The translations under genes and the position numbers were made by a program. Below, in pieces: positions 46,800 through 55,280 of a DNA stretch of 64,000 nt. Source of the stretch: Polyangiaceae bacterium (GTDB lineage: Bacteria; Myxococcota_A; Polyangia; Polyangiales; Polyangiaceae); assembly GCA_016715885.1 (NCBI GenBank), contig JADJXL010000001.1, forward strand, positions 758,823 to 822,822. The letters run 5' to 3'. Under the pieces are notes generated by a model. The model searched no databases, had not been told where the DNA came from, and saw nothing but the letters and a program-made list of their open reading frames with translations. Numbering within the stretch: position 1 is the stretch's first letter; each line of letters starts with the position of its first letter.

Positions 46800-47945
46800 C
46801 TATTCAACGTCTTTACAGCAACGAAATCCCAAGTGGTAATTGCCGTGGCTGTCGTGATCCATCACTTTCGTGGCGTGCCAATCGGGGGCGCGCCATCGGC
46901 AATCGTCTTCGTGCGCTTCGTAATTCGCAAAAATGAACCAGCTCCCCTTCATCTCCGTTTCACCCGTGCCCCCGCGACTCGTCAATTCTTCCGGGCGCAA
47001 TGGTAAATTCATGTGCTCGGCAACGTTGCCGTGCAAATCGTAGACGCCAAAGGGACTGCGGCATTCGGGGAACGAGCCTGCGGGAAACGTATTCGATCCG
47101 CAACGTTTCCAACCGCTCGACGTGCAACCTTCGCTTTTTTGGCTCCGCGTGCCACACAAAGAGTGGTCCTTTTTGATACCATAAGCCCACCGCAGCTCGC
47201 GATCGCGATTGTGCAGGTATTTGGCATCTTTGCGTTCCTTGCCAAAAAAATATTCTTCGACGGGCGCATGAACCGCCCCCGCGCACGAGCCTTCCCATTC
47301 GTGCGCGTCGCATAAACGTTTGCCAATCGCCCCGCAGAGCTCGACCGCTTCACGCGCCGATGCATACACGACGGGATGTTCACAGGGGATACCGGGAAAT
47401 TCGTATCGATCGATGCACGCTTTGGCATTTTCTGCGGTTTGTCCAGCCAATGGATCGTACATGGGCGTCATGAAGGGCGCACCGCACTTCGGCTCGTCCG
47501 GTTCGAACCCGCCGAGCGCATTGCGTTTTTCCCGGCATTCCTTGCGCGTCAGAGGATACTTCGTCACCGCGGGATTGCCTTGACCCATGAGCGACGAGCG
47601 GTCGATGATGGCTTTGACCGCCTTTAGCTGTTCGTCACTCAGGTGCAATAACGGGCCCATGCGCCGCAAAAGCGCCGCGCGCTGCTCTTCGAGCGTTTCT
47701 GGATACAGGTCCTCGTCGGGCAGCGCTGGCATCTCGACGCGTGCGGGAGCGGGCGTCGTAGCGGAAGCCGAGGGCAGGGGAGTGGCCGAGGGCGTTGCCG
47801 TTGGCTCTGCGGCTTGCGTCGCGCTGGAGCTCGATGCGGGGGCCGGAGGCGTGTCTTTCGATGTGGATGTGCAGGCCGCGCAGAGCGGCGCGGATGACAA
47901 GAGCAGCGAGGCGAGGAATGCACGGTGGGCGCGGGCAGAGTCCAT
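46800..47945 (-). CDS. Formylglycine-generating-enzyme (SUMF1)-like lipoprotein
   Basis: A 381-residue lipoprotein with lipobox LCAAC followed by a Ser/Thr/Ala/Pro-rich spacer. The C-terminal ~230 residues have the FGE-sulfatase fold signatures: ACIDRYEFPGIPCEHPVV, GKRLCDAHEWEGSC, PFGVYDLHGNVAEH, then a substrate-side GSWF motif and final YHLGFRCC. Family members either convert a Cys of sulfatases to formylglycine or serve as binding modules; whether the active Cys pair is intact cannot be judged here. Being exported and lipid-anchored, it is unlikely to modify cytoplasmic sulfatases. Confidence 0.85.
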   Translation of the reverse strand: MDSARAHRAFLASLLLSSAPLCAACTSTSKDTPPAPASSSSATQAAEPTATPSATPLPSASATTPAPARVEMPALPDEDLYPETLEEQRAALLRRMGPLLHLSDEQLKAVKAIIDRSSLMGQGNPAVTKYPLTRKECREKRNALGGFEPDEPKCGAPFMTPMYDPLAGQTAENAKACIDRYEFPGIPCEHPVVYASAREAVELCGAIGKRLCDAHEWEGSCAGAVHAPVEEYFFGKERKDAKYLHNRDRELRWAYGIKKDHSLCGTRSQKSEGCTSSGWKRCGSNTFPAGSFPECRSPFGVYDLHGNVAEHMNLPLRPEELTSRGGTGETEMKGSWFIFANYEAHEDDCRWRAPDWHATKVMDHDSHGNYHLGFRCCKDVE

Positions 47946-47990
47946 ACGACGATCGGAGTTGCCCGAGCGTGATCCGTCCGCGCCGGGAGG

Positions 47991-49958
47991 TCAAGGCATG
48001 ACGGTGAGAACGGGAAGCTCGTGGATTTCGAACGAGAGTCCCCCATTGGATCCAGCGCCGTTTTTGTCGCAATACGTGTAGTTCGCGCCGTCGCGCGTGA
48101 AGCGATACACGTAGCGGTAGGATCCGGGCACGGCGGGTGCGGCGAAAGACGCCATGTATTCGTCGTCGTTGCCGACTTGGACGTTGAAGGCAGCGGGGAA
48201 GAATTGATAGCCGCTTTGGGTGGTTGGATTGACATTCGCCGGGCCAAACCCAACTTCAGCGCTGATCATGGCGTTTGGCCCCATGGCTTCGGTAAAACCA
48301 GCCTCGTAAACGCGACCGTAAATCGTAGGAGTCATCTGCCCCGCGGTCACGCTGATGTCCAGCGGAAACTGGACGTTGCAATAGTCGAGCTCCTCGGCGG
48401 TATTCGATTCATTCGCGGTGCCCGGCGATTGCGGAATTTCCGTCGCGAACCCCATCATTTGCGCGAAGTCGCCGCTCAAGGCCACGCCCGTCATGTCCTC
48501 GGCGCCGGTCGTGACCTTGACCTTGTACGTGGTACCGTAGGACAATCCAGGCGCCGGGACGAACGTCGCCGTCTTGTTGTCGGGGCTCATGGTTGGTGCA
48601 GCCGAAGCAAACCCATAACACGAGGCGAAATCGTCGACGGAGAATTGTACCGATCCAGTGCAGGGGCCGATCGAGGTTTGTCCGATCAGCGTGGCCGCGT
48701 TCATCGCACCCGTGAACGTAATGGCGATGCTGCTCGAAACGGACACGTTCATCGCCATGTCCGCCGGTGCAACCGAAAGGACTTGCGGTGGCTGGCAGGT
48801 GTTCATGTCACACACGCCGCTTGGGCAATCCGCGCCGATGTTGCATTCGACGCACATGCCGTTGCCGTCGCAGACCGTGCCGCCATTTTGATTGCATTGC
48901 GTGCCGACCGACGAATGCGGGAAGCTCGGCATACCTCCCGCGCAAATGTCGTCCGTGCACGGATTGCCGTCGTCCATGGGAACGTCGGCAGCGTCGTCGA
49001 CTTGCTTGATGCCGCCCATGCCGTCGCATTGCGCCACTTTGCAATCGTTCGGCGTTTGCGCCATGAGGACCGACCCGTCGGCCGCGAAATTGTCGACGCA
49101 CATCATGTTCGAGCACGTTGGCGTACTGCATTCGGTGGGCATGCCGCAATGCTCGTCGAGCGTGCAGCCTGCGCAATTGCCCATGCCATCGCAGAACGTA
49201 TCGCCCAGGCCGCAAGGCGTGCCCATGGGAGCATCGCTGAGCATGGGCATACCCATCGAGCATGAAGCAATCTTGCATTCGTTCGCAGTCACGGGAATGT
49301 CGGCGTCGTCGCTTCCCGTGACGACCATGCCCGCCGCGTCGCATTGCTCGTTCATGCAATCGCCGGGCGTCGGGTCGCCGACTTCCGTGCCCGTAAGGGC
49401 GTTGACGAAGCTGCACGTGCCGGCATTACATTCCCTCGCTTGGCACACGGTACCTTCCGGGCAATGCGTTGCCACGATGCACTCGACGCACGCGCCATTG
49501 CCGTCGCACAACATTCCGGTGCCTTCGCTGCAAGTGGTTCCGGCCGTGGCGTTCATCGTTTCGCACATCCCAGCGTTGCAATGCGGCAACACACATGCGC
49601 TATTCGTCGCCGGGCAATCGCCATCCACCGTGCACGGCATTCCGCCACCGCCGCTGCCGCCCATTCCGCCAGCGCCAGCCATACCGCCCGCGCCAGCCAT
49701 TCCGCCAACGCCGCCCGCGCCAGCCATTCCGCCAACGCCGCCCGCGCCAGCCATGCCCGCGTCGCCGCCGGCGCCAGCTTGTCCAGACGAACTGCTGCTG
49801 CTCGAGCTTGACTGCCCGGCGCCTGCGTCGCCCCCCGAACCGGTGGGGTCAGGAATATCGCCACGATCCACGCGAGAAATCAGCTCGCAGCCGACACTCG
49901 AGCATAGGATTGTCAACGAAATGGAAGCCAATTTTGCAGCACGAATGTTCGTTCTCAT
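47991..49958 (-). CDS. Cys-rich surface lipoprotein with Gly-rich spacer and Big-type domain
   Basis: A 655-residue lipoprotein with lipobox SSVGC near residue 24. A spacer follows with nine Ser and then AGAGG-type repeats (~45-105), probably spanning the surface layers. About 280 residues of repeated Cys-rich units (C-x-Gly-x-C patterns such as CDGNGACVEC and CDGNGMCVEC) come next, then an Ig-like Big_5-type domain (~395-500: VLSVAPADMAMNVSVSSSIAITF) and a C-terminal beta domain. This is typical of the large adhesin-like lipoproteins of Polyangiales. Function inferred: cell-surface binding. Confidence 0.85.
   Translation of the reverse strand: MRTNIRAAKLASISLTILCSSVGCELISRVDRGDIPDPTGSGGDAGAGQSSSSSSSSSGQAGAGGDAGMAGAGGVGGMAGAGGVGGMAGAGGMAGAGGMGGSGGGGMPCTVDGDCPATNSACVLPHCNAGMCETMNATAGTTCSEGTGMLCDGNGACVECIVATHCPEGTVCQARECNAGTCSFVNALTGTEVGDPTPGDCMNEQCDAAGMVVTGSDDADIPVTANECKIASCSMGMPMLSDAPMGTPCGLGDTFCDGMGNCAGCTLDEHCGMPTECSTPTCSNMMCVDNFAADGSVLMAQTPNDCKVAQCDGMGGIKQVDDAADVPMDDGNPCTDDICAGGMPSFPHSSVGTQCNQNGGTVCDGNGMCVECNIGADCPSGVCDMNTCQPPQVLSVAPADMAMNVSVSSSIAITFTGAMNAATLIGQTSIGPCTGSVQFSVDDFASCYGFASAAPTMSPDNKTATFVPAPGLSYGTTYKVKVTTGAEDMTGVALSGDFAQMMGFATEIPQSPGTANESNTAEELDYCNVQFPLDISVTAGQMTPTIYGRVYEAGFTEAMGPNAMISAEVGFGPANVNPTTQSGYQFFPAAFNVQVGNDDEYMASFAAPAVPGSYRYVYRFTRDGANYTYCDKNGAGSNGGLSFEIHELPVLTVMP
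49692..49745. repeat. Two exact 27-bp units in the Gly-rich spacer
   Basis: Two identical in-frame 27-bp units, with partial copies on both sides, encode the AGGVGGMAG repeat of the lipoprotein spacer. In-frame units like these can vary in number without breaking the gene. Confidence 0.8.
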
Positions 49959-50040
49959 TGCGCGTGCGTGTTTATCACGACTTGGCGCTTATGGGCCAGA
50001 GCGGCGATCGATTCGTTCCAACGGAAAATCGGGGGGGTTT

Positions 50041-50151
50041 GGGGGGGCCGAGCCTCGCCGTGCTTTTGTGCGAAGCGCAAAAGCACCGGGAGGCGAGCCT
50101 CGGCCCCCCCAACGCAAACCAAGCCTCGCGAAGCGCGCGTCCCACGCGCGC
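50041..50151. terminator. Very long hairpin plus a second small hairpin downstream of the RND gene
   Basis: Bases 50041-50110 form a nearly complete inverted repeat: arms starting GGGGGGGCCGAG and ending in its complement, with an inner stem GTGCTTTTG/CAAAAGCAC and a short apical loop. About 30 base pairs can form, broken by one mismatch and a small bulge. A second hairpin (GCGCGCGT, three bases, ACGCGCGC) lies at 50133-50151. They lie just after the stop of the minus-strand RND gene and before the next lipoprotein gene's start, where a strong terminator would fit. Confidence 0.6.
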
Positions 50152-50185
50152 GAAGCGAGCGTGCAAATCATGTCCCGGTGTCAAT

Positions 50186-53100
50186 TCACTCCGCCGCAGC
50201 CGGTTCCGCCGCAGCCTTTTCGTTTCGTATACCGAGCTTCGTTTTCGCGTTCTCGATGGCCAAATAGAACGCCGGCACCACCACCAGCGACAACAACGTC
50301 GAGCTCACGACGCCACCAATGACCGAAATCGCCATCGGCGCTCGGAATTCGCTCCCATCCCCCGTTGATGTCGCCGTCGGCAACATGCCCAGCACCATTG
50401 CAGCGCTCGTCATCAAGATTGGCCGAAGCCGCTCCGGCCCAGCTTCGAGAATCGCTTGAAGCGGCGTTTCACCATGCTCGCGCACCCGCACAATCGCTCG
50501 ATCCACCAGCAGAATCGCGTTTTTCGTCACCAGCCCCATGAGCAGGATGATCCCAATCATCGCACCCATGGCCATCGACGTATCCGCCAAAAAGAGGCCC
50601 AGAATCGCACCCACCAGCGCCAGCGGCAATGTCAGCATGATCGTCAGCGGATGAATGAAGCTCTCGAATTGCGACGCCAGCACGAGGTAAATGAAGATCA
50701 CCGCGAGCAGCATCGCCGTGCCCATCGACTCGTTCGTGTCGCTCATCTGCTTCACCATGCCGTCATAAAACACCGTCGTGCCGGCTGGTTTTTCCAATGC
50801 GTCGATTTTCGGCTGAAACTCCTTGACGAGGTCGCCCAGCGTCCGCCCCCGAGGCGTCGCCCAAACCGCAATCTGCCGACGCCGATCCTCCCGCTCGATC
50901 ACCTGCGGCCCCTCGCCCTGCTCGAGCCTTGCGACATCCGCAAGCGCTACGGCACCCTTTGGCGACCACAGCGTCAATCGTTCCAAATCCGTCGGATTCG
51001 CACGATCCTCCGGCCGCATACGCACCCGAATCGGCACCTCGTCTTTGCCCTGACGCAACTTGCTCGCTTCTTCTCCTTCAATCGCCGTGCGCAACGTCAT
51101 CGCGAGCTGCGCCACGCTGATGCCTTGATCCGCCGCGCGTTGTCGATCCACCTCCACCCGCATCTCTGGCCGCCCCGGCGTGAACTTCACCTGCACATCC
51201 GTGATGCCCGGCGTCGCTCGCAAGATCCCACCGATGTCATTCGCCACGCGACCGATCTCATCGTACGACTCGCCACGCACCAAAATCATGATCGGTGCCT
51301 GCACCCCCGCGCCTTCGACGAACGCCGGATCCGTGATGACCACCGATGCATCCGGAATCGCATTCCCGACCTCGCGCACTTGGTCTTTGATCTGCGACAG
51401 CGTCACCGTCCGGTCGTTCTTCTTCGACGTCAGAATGCGCCAGTGAACCTTGTTCACCTCGCCGTTCGGTCCCAGCGTCGCATACACCGTCCGAATCTCT
51501 TTGTTCTCCAATAATTTCTTTTCGGCTTCGTACGATCGACGCGCCGTCTCCTCCAGCGACGTCGCTGCCGGAAACTCCACCTCCGCCATCATTTCACCGC
51601 GATCTTCGGCGTTCACGAAGTCCGATCCCATCAGGCCCATCAGCATCCCCGACCCCACGAGCGACGCGAGCGCCAACAGGCCCACGATCAGCTTGTGTCG
51701 CACGACCCACTCGAGCATCCCTCGGTACGCATTGTCCATCGACGAAAACAGCCACTCGAAAGGCCGCTTCAGCCACGCGAACGAATCTTTGGCGCCATGC
51801 GCAATGGTCTTTGAAAAACGCGACGACAACATCGGATCGATCGTGAACGCGACGAACAGCGACACGAGCACCGCGCCCGACACCGTGAGCCCAAACTGCC
51901 TGAAAAACTGACCCACGATGCCCGTCATGAACGCGACCGGAACGAACACCGCCACGATCGTCATCGTCGTCGCGAGCACGCTCAGGGCAATCTCTTTCGT
52001 CCCGTTCAGCGCAGCCTCCATTGGAGGTTCCCCGCGCTCGAGATGCTTGAAGATGTTCTCGCGAACCACGACCGCATCGTCGATCAAGAGACCAATCGCG
52101 AGCGACAGGCCGAGCAGCGTCATCATGTTCAGCGTGAAGCCGAGCACGTACATCAAGAAAAACGTCGACACCACGCTCGTCGGCAAAGCGACCGCACTGA
52201 TGAGCGTCGATCGCAGATCCAGCATGAAGATCAGGATGATCAGGATCGCCATCGCCCCGCCGTACCAAATGGCGATCTGCACCTCGTGCGCGTTTTCCAT
52301 GATGAACGTCGACTGATCCATGATCAGCGACGTCTTCAAATCTTCGGGGAACCCTTTTTCGATCTCGGCGAGCTTCGCGCGTACTCCGTCGGCAACTTCC
52401 ACCGTGTTCCGACCGCTCTGCTTGATCACCTCGAACGCGACCGCTTCATCCGTGTTCACGCGGATCCGCGTCCGCATTTCCTCGAAGCCGTCTTGCACGT
52501 CGGCCACATCGCGCAGCCGCACCGATGACCCGTCTTGCGACATGGCCACCACGATGTCGCGCAGTGCGTCGACTTCGCCGAGCTCCCCGATGGCTCGAAC
52601 GCTGATTTCCTTTTCCCCGGCTTCGTAACGACCCGCAGGTACCGTCAAGTTGGCCGCTTTGATCGCGCCCACGATCTGCGCCGGTTGCACGCGAAGCGCG
52701 TCGATCCTCGCGCGATCCAGCAGCACCTTCACTTCGCGTTCGGCGCCGCCGCGAATGTTCACCGCCGCGACTCCATCCACTTGTTCGAGCGCTGGACGAA
52801 TCACATCATCGGCGAAATTGCGGATTTCACTGAGCCCCCGCCGACCTCGCAACGTGTAAATCAACACCGGTACGGCATCGGTATCGAGGCGCGAAATGAC
52901 GGGTTCTTGGATGTCGTTCGGTAGCTTGAACCTCGCCTGTGCGACGCGTTCGCGCACTTGCGTCGCCGCTTCCTGAACATCCACGTCGAGCTTGAAAATG
53001 ACGACCGTCGTCGACACCCCCTCGCGCGAAAACGAACGCACCCGATCGATCCCGTTCAGCGAAACCACCACGTCTTCGATGGGCTTGGTGACTTGTGTCT

Positions 53101-53278
53101 CCATCTCCGCCGGGCTCGCGCCGGGGTAGATGATCGTCACGCTCACGACCGGAAATGCAACGTTCGGAAAGAGATCGGTCCCGAGTTTCTTGTAGCCGAC
53201 GATGCCCAGCACCAGCAGCGCAACGGCCACCATCACCGTGAACACGGGCCGCTTGATCGCAATTGCTGAAATGTTCAT
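50186..53278 (-). CDS. RND-family multidrug/solute efflux pump (AcrB/MexB type)
   Basis: A 1030-residue inner-membrane transporter with the standard 12-span RND layout: an N-terminal span (ISAIAIKRPVFTVMVAVALLVLGIVGY), a large periplasmic loop (FPNVAFPVVSVTIIYPGASPAEMETQV), a central block of spans (VALPTSVVSTFFLMYVLGFTLNMMTLLGL with LLIDDAVVVREN carrying proton-relay Asp residues), a second periplasmic loop and a second membrane block ending at ~1010. It is of the hydrophobe/amphiphile efflux (HAE1) class. It follows the adaptor and TetR genes, but no outer-membrane factor gene is present, so it probably uses a shared one. Confidence 0.96.
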   Translation of the reverse strand: MNISAIAIKRPVFTVMVAVALLVLGIVGYKKLGTDLFPNVAFPVVSVTIIYPGASPAEMETQVTKPIEDVVVSLNGIDRVRSFSREGVSTTVVIFKLDVDVQEAATQVRERVAQARFKLPNDIQEPVISRLDTDAVPVLIYTLRGRRGLSEIRNFADDVIRPALEQVDGVAAVNIRGGAEREVKVLLDRARIDALRVQPAQIVGAIKAANLTVPAGRYEAGEKEISVRAIGELGEVDALRDIVVAMSQDGSSVRLRDVADVQDGFEEMRTRIRVNTDEAVAFEVIKQSGRNTVEVADGVRAKLAEIEKGFPEDLKTSLIMDQSTFIMENAHEVQIAIWYGGAMAILIILIFMLDLRSTLISAVALPTSVVSTFFLMYVLGFTLNMMTLLGLSLAIGLLIDDAVVVRENIFKHLERGEPPMEAALNGTKEIALSVLATTMTIVAVFVPVAFMTGIVGQFFRQFGLTVSGAVLVSLFVAFTIDPMLSSRFSKTIAHGAKDSFAWLKRPFEWLFSSMDNAYRGMLEWVVRHKLIVGLLALASLVGSGMLMGLMGSDFVNAEDRGEMMAEVEFPAATSLEETARRSYEAEKKLLENKEIRTVYATLGPNGEVNKVHWRILTSKKNDRTVTLSQIKDQVREVGNAIPDASVVITDPAFVEGAGVQAPIMILVRGESYDEIGRVANDIGGILRATPGITDVQVKFTPGRPEMRVEVDRQRAADQGISVAQLAMTLRTAIEGEEASKLRQGKDEVPIRVRMRPEDRANPTDLERLTLWSPKGAVALADVARLEQGEGPQVIEREDRRRQIAVWATPRGRTLGDLVKEFQPKIDALEKPAGTTVFYDGMVKQMSDTNESMGTAMLLAVIFIYLVLASQFESFIHPLTIMLTLPLALVGAILGLFLADTSMAMGAMIGIILLMGLVTKNAILLVDRAIVRVREHGETPLQAILEAGPERLRPILMTSAAMVLGMLPTATSTGDGSEFRAPMAISVIGGVVSSTLLSLVVVPAFYLAIENAKTKLGIRNEKAAAEPAAAE

Positions 53279-53318
53279 GCCAATTCCTCGAACGCAAAAT
53301 CAATCGTCGGGGCAAACT

Positions 53319-54494
53319 TCACTTTGCCGCGGGAGCAAGGTCGATCGCGTCGCCTTCTTTCGTTTCGCTTCGCGGACGAGCGACCACGCGATCGGATGCA
53401 TCGAGCCCCTTGCGCACGTAAATCGTTCCACTCGCGCCGTTCGCGAAAGACACCCGCACGAGGTGCGCTTTGCCGTCTTTCACGACCACCACTTCATCCT
53501 GCGATCCTGGACGAATCGCCGATCCGGGCAGCTCCAAAGCGTCCACCGGCTGCTCCGCAACCACCTGCGCTCGCACGAACGAGCCTGCCAAAAGCCCTGA
53601 ATCCGTACCGTTCGGGATCTCGGCCACGAGCGGCACGCGACGCGTTTGCGGATCGAGCGATCCAAGCACCGCCGTCACCTTTCCCGTCGCGTTTGCCGCA
53701 CCTTCGATGGTCACCGTCGAGCCAACGACGACGACACGTGCATCGCTCTCCGAAAGCGACGCTGATAGTTTGAGCACCGACGTGTCCTCGATGTGAAAGA
53801 GCGGTTCACCCGGCCCAACGATCCGGCCGATGCCTGGGGGAACGCGCGTCACGAGCCCTGCGAAAGGCGCGGTCAACGTCGCGTTCGACAGCGTCACCGA
53901 CACGGCCTTTGCTTGTGCGCGAGCTTGTTCGAGCTGCGCTGCGGCGAGCAAGGCGCGTTGCGTCGCCGTCGTCTTTTCCGCTTCGGCGATCGCGTTTTGT
54001 TGAAACAACGTGTCGGTGCGCTTTTGCCCGTCTTTGGCCATGTCGAGCGAGATCTCGGCGACCTTCACGCCCGTTTGCGCGACGCGTGCTTGCGCTGCTG
54101 CTTCCGCTGCGTCGATGGTGCCGAGCACTTGCCCCGTCTTGACCGTATCGCCGCTCTTCACTTTGATCGCCAAGAGCCGCCCGCCCATCTTGAAGCCCAC
54201 ATCGGCTTGCTGAATCGGCTCGAGTGTGCCGGTGATGTCCACGCGCGGCTGCCACTTCGTCGGCATTGGCGAGATGATCTCGACGCCCGTCGCCGTCACC
54301 GTGGGAGCCTTTGCATCAGCTCCTGCGGCGGCCTGTGTGGTTTGTCTCGACGCTTCGAGCTCTTTGTTTTGCGCGACTTTCGCCTTCACGCGAGCGCCGA
54401 CGAGCCCTGTGATGGCGATGGCCATGAGAATTGCGAACACAGCCCACCCGTTGAACTTGCGAGGCGATGCAGTCGTATTTGTCGCCGTATTCAT
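53319..54494 (-). CDS. RND efflux periplasmic adaptor (membrane fusion protein)
   Basis: A 391-residue adaptor. An N-terminal membrane anchor (~residues 15-37) is followed by a barrel-sandwich/lipoyl half (QPRVDITGTLEPIQQADVGFKMGGRL), an alpha-helical hairpin (~130-180, Ala/Gln/Lys-rich), the second lipoyl half (VTLSNATLTAPFAGLVTRV), a beta-barrel domain and a membrane-proximal domain (GSAIRPGSQDEVVVVKDGKAHLV). It connects the RND pump to an outer-membrane channel. Its start overlaps the tetR stop (ATGA at 54491-54494), so translation is coupled to the regulator, and the RND gene follows after 40 bp. Confidence 0.95.
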   Translation of the reverse strand: MNTATNTTASPRKFNGWAVFAILMAIAITGLVGARVKAKVAQNKELEASRQTTQAAAGADAKAPTVTATGVEIISPMPTKWQPRVDITGTLEPIQQADVGFKMGGRLLAIKVKSGDTVKTGQVLGTIDAAEAAAQARVAQTGVKVAEISLDMAKDGQKRTDTLFQQNAIAEAEKTTATQRALLAAAQLEQARAQAKAVSVTLSNATLTAPFAGLVTRVPPGIGRIVGPGEPLFHIEDTSVLKLSASLSESDARVVVVGSTVTIEGAANATGKVTAVLGSLDPQTRRVPLVAEIPNGTDSGLLAGSFVRAQVVAEQPVDALELPGSAIRPGSQDEVVVVKDGKAHLVRVSFANGASGTIYVRKGLDASDRVVARPRSETKEGDAIDLAPAAK

Positions 54495-55183
54495 TTGGAT
54501 TTTGCCTCTGCTTGCGGCCAGCGTGGAGCTTTGGCCGCGGAATGCATTTTGACCTTCTGGTCAAGAACCGTGCTCACGCCGGGCGGGAACAGGCCTCGCG
54601 TGAGGAGATCTTGGGCTTGCCTCGCCCAGCCTTCGATGTCGGGTCGTCGCGGTTGCTTGATGAGCTCGCGGACGAGACGTTCGTACGTACCTGAAATGAG
54701 TCGCGCGACGATCGTCGGATCGATGTCGCTGCGGTAGATACCCATCGCGACGCCGTGCGCGATCCAAACTTCGCTTTGCTGCACGATGCCTGCGGCGAAT
54801 TCGTCGATGAGGTACGCGTAGGGTGAGCCGCCGCCACCATCGAGGATCATTTTCATGATCCCACGGTTTTGCCAGCAAAACTCGAACAGCTCGACGCTCT
54901 CTTGGAGCCTGCCTTCGAGCAGTTTGGGTACGTCGCTCGGGCCCGTGACGGTCTCCCGAGCCGGATGTCGAGCGGCGGTGGCGAGCCTTGCGAGGACACC
55001 TTCGACGATCTGGCGAAAGCAGTCATTTTTGCTCTTGAAGTGAAGATAAAAAGCGCCCTTCGACACACCTGCGCGCGACGTGATTTCCTCGACTTTGGCC
55101 GCAGCAAGGCCGCGATCCGAGAACACCGCTTCAGCGGCGCGGAGCAGAAGGATACGAGTGCGAGGATCGGCGACGCGAGGCAT
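54491..55183 (-). CDS. TetR/AcrR-family transcriptional repressor
   Basis: A 230-residue regulator. The N-terminal helix-turn-helix (~residues 10-55: RTRILLLRAAEAVFSDRGLAAAKVEEITSRAGVSKGAFYLHFKSKNDCF) is a textbook TetR motif; the C-terminal ~170 residues form the ligand-binding domain. ATG 55183 is used because the frame's longer N-terminus would run through the operator. A perfect palindrome lies at 55187-55200, four bases upstream. The gene heads an operon with the adaptor and RND pump, so it most likely represses its own operon until a drug-like ligand binds. Confidence 0.95.
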   Translation of the reverse strand: MPRVADPRTRILLLRAAEAVFSDRGLAAAKVEEITSRAGVSKGAFYLHFKSKNDCFRQIVEGVLARLATAARHPARETVTGPSDVPKLLEGRLQESVELFEFCWQNRGIMKMILDGGGGSPYAYLIDEFAAGIVQQSEVWIAHGVAMGIYRSDIDPTIVARLISGTYERLVRELIKQPRRPDIEGWARQAQDLLTRGLFPPGVSTVLDQKVKMHSAAKAPRWPQAEAKSK

Positions 55184-55186
55184 TAT

Positions 55187-55200
55187 TGACCGGCCGGTCA
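55187..55200. promoter_or_regulatory. TetR-type operator, perfect 14-bp palindrome
   Basis: TGACCGGCCGGTCA is a perfect inverted repeat immediately upstream of the tetR start. The half-site TGACCGG matches the pattern common in AcrR/TetR operators. Its place between promoter and start codon fits autorepression of the whole efflux operon. Confidence 0.85.
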
Positions 55201-55280
55201 CTATGGGGAGACCGAGCGGCCTGGTCAAGGGGCGAGTGGAGCGTGGGCGGAGTGGCTCGCCTCATAGGTGGCGAAGTGTA

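Noticed and set aside
47991..49958. Toxin or adhesin with catalytic function
   Set aside because: Only Cys-rich, Ig-like and spacer regions are visible; no catalytic motif supports an enzyme.
48892..50322. 476-codon open frame opposite the Cys-rich lipoprotein
   Set aside because: The Pro-rich repeats simply mirror the Gly-rich spacer codons of the real gene.
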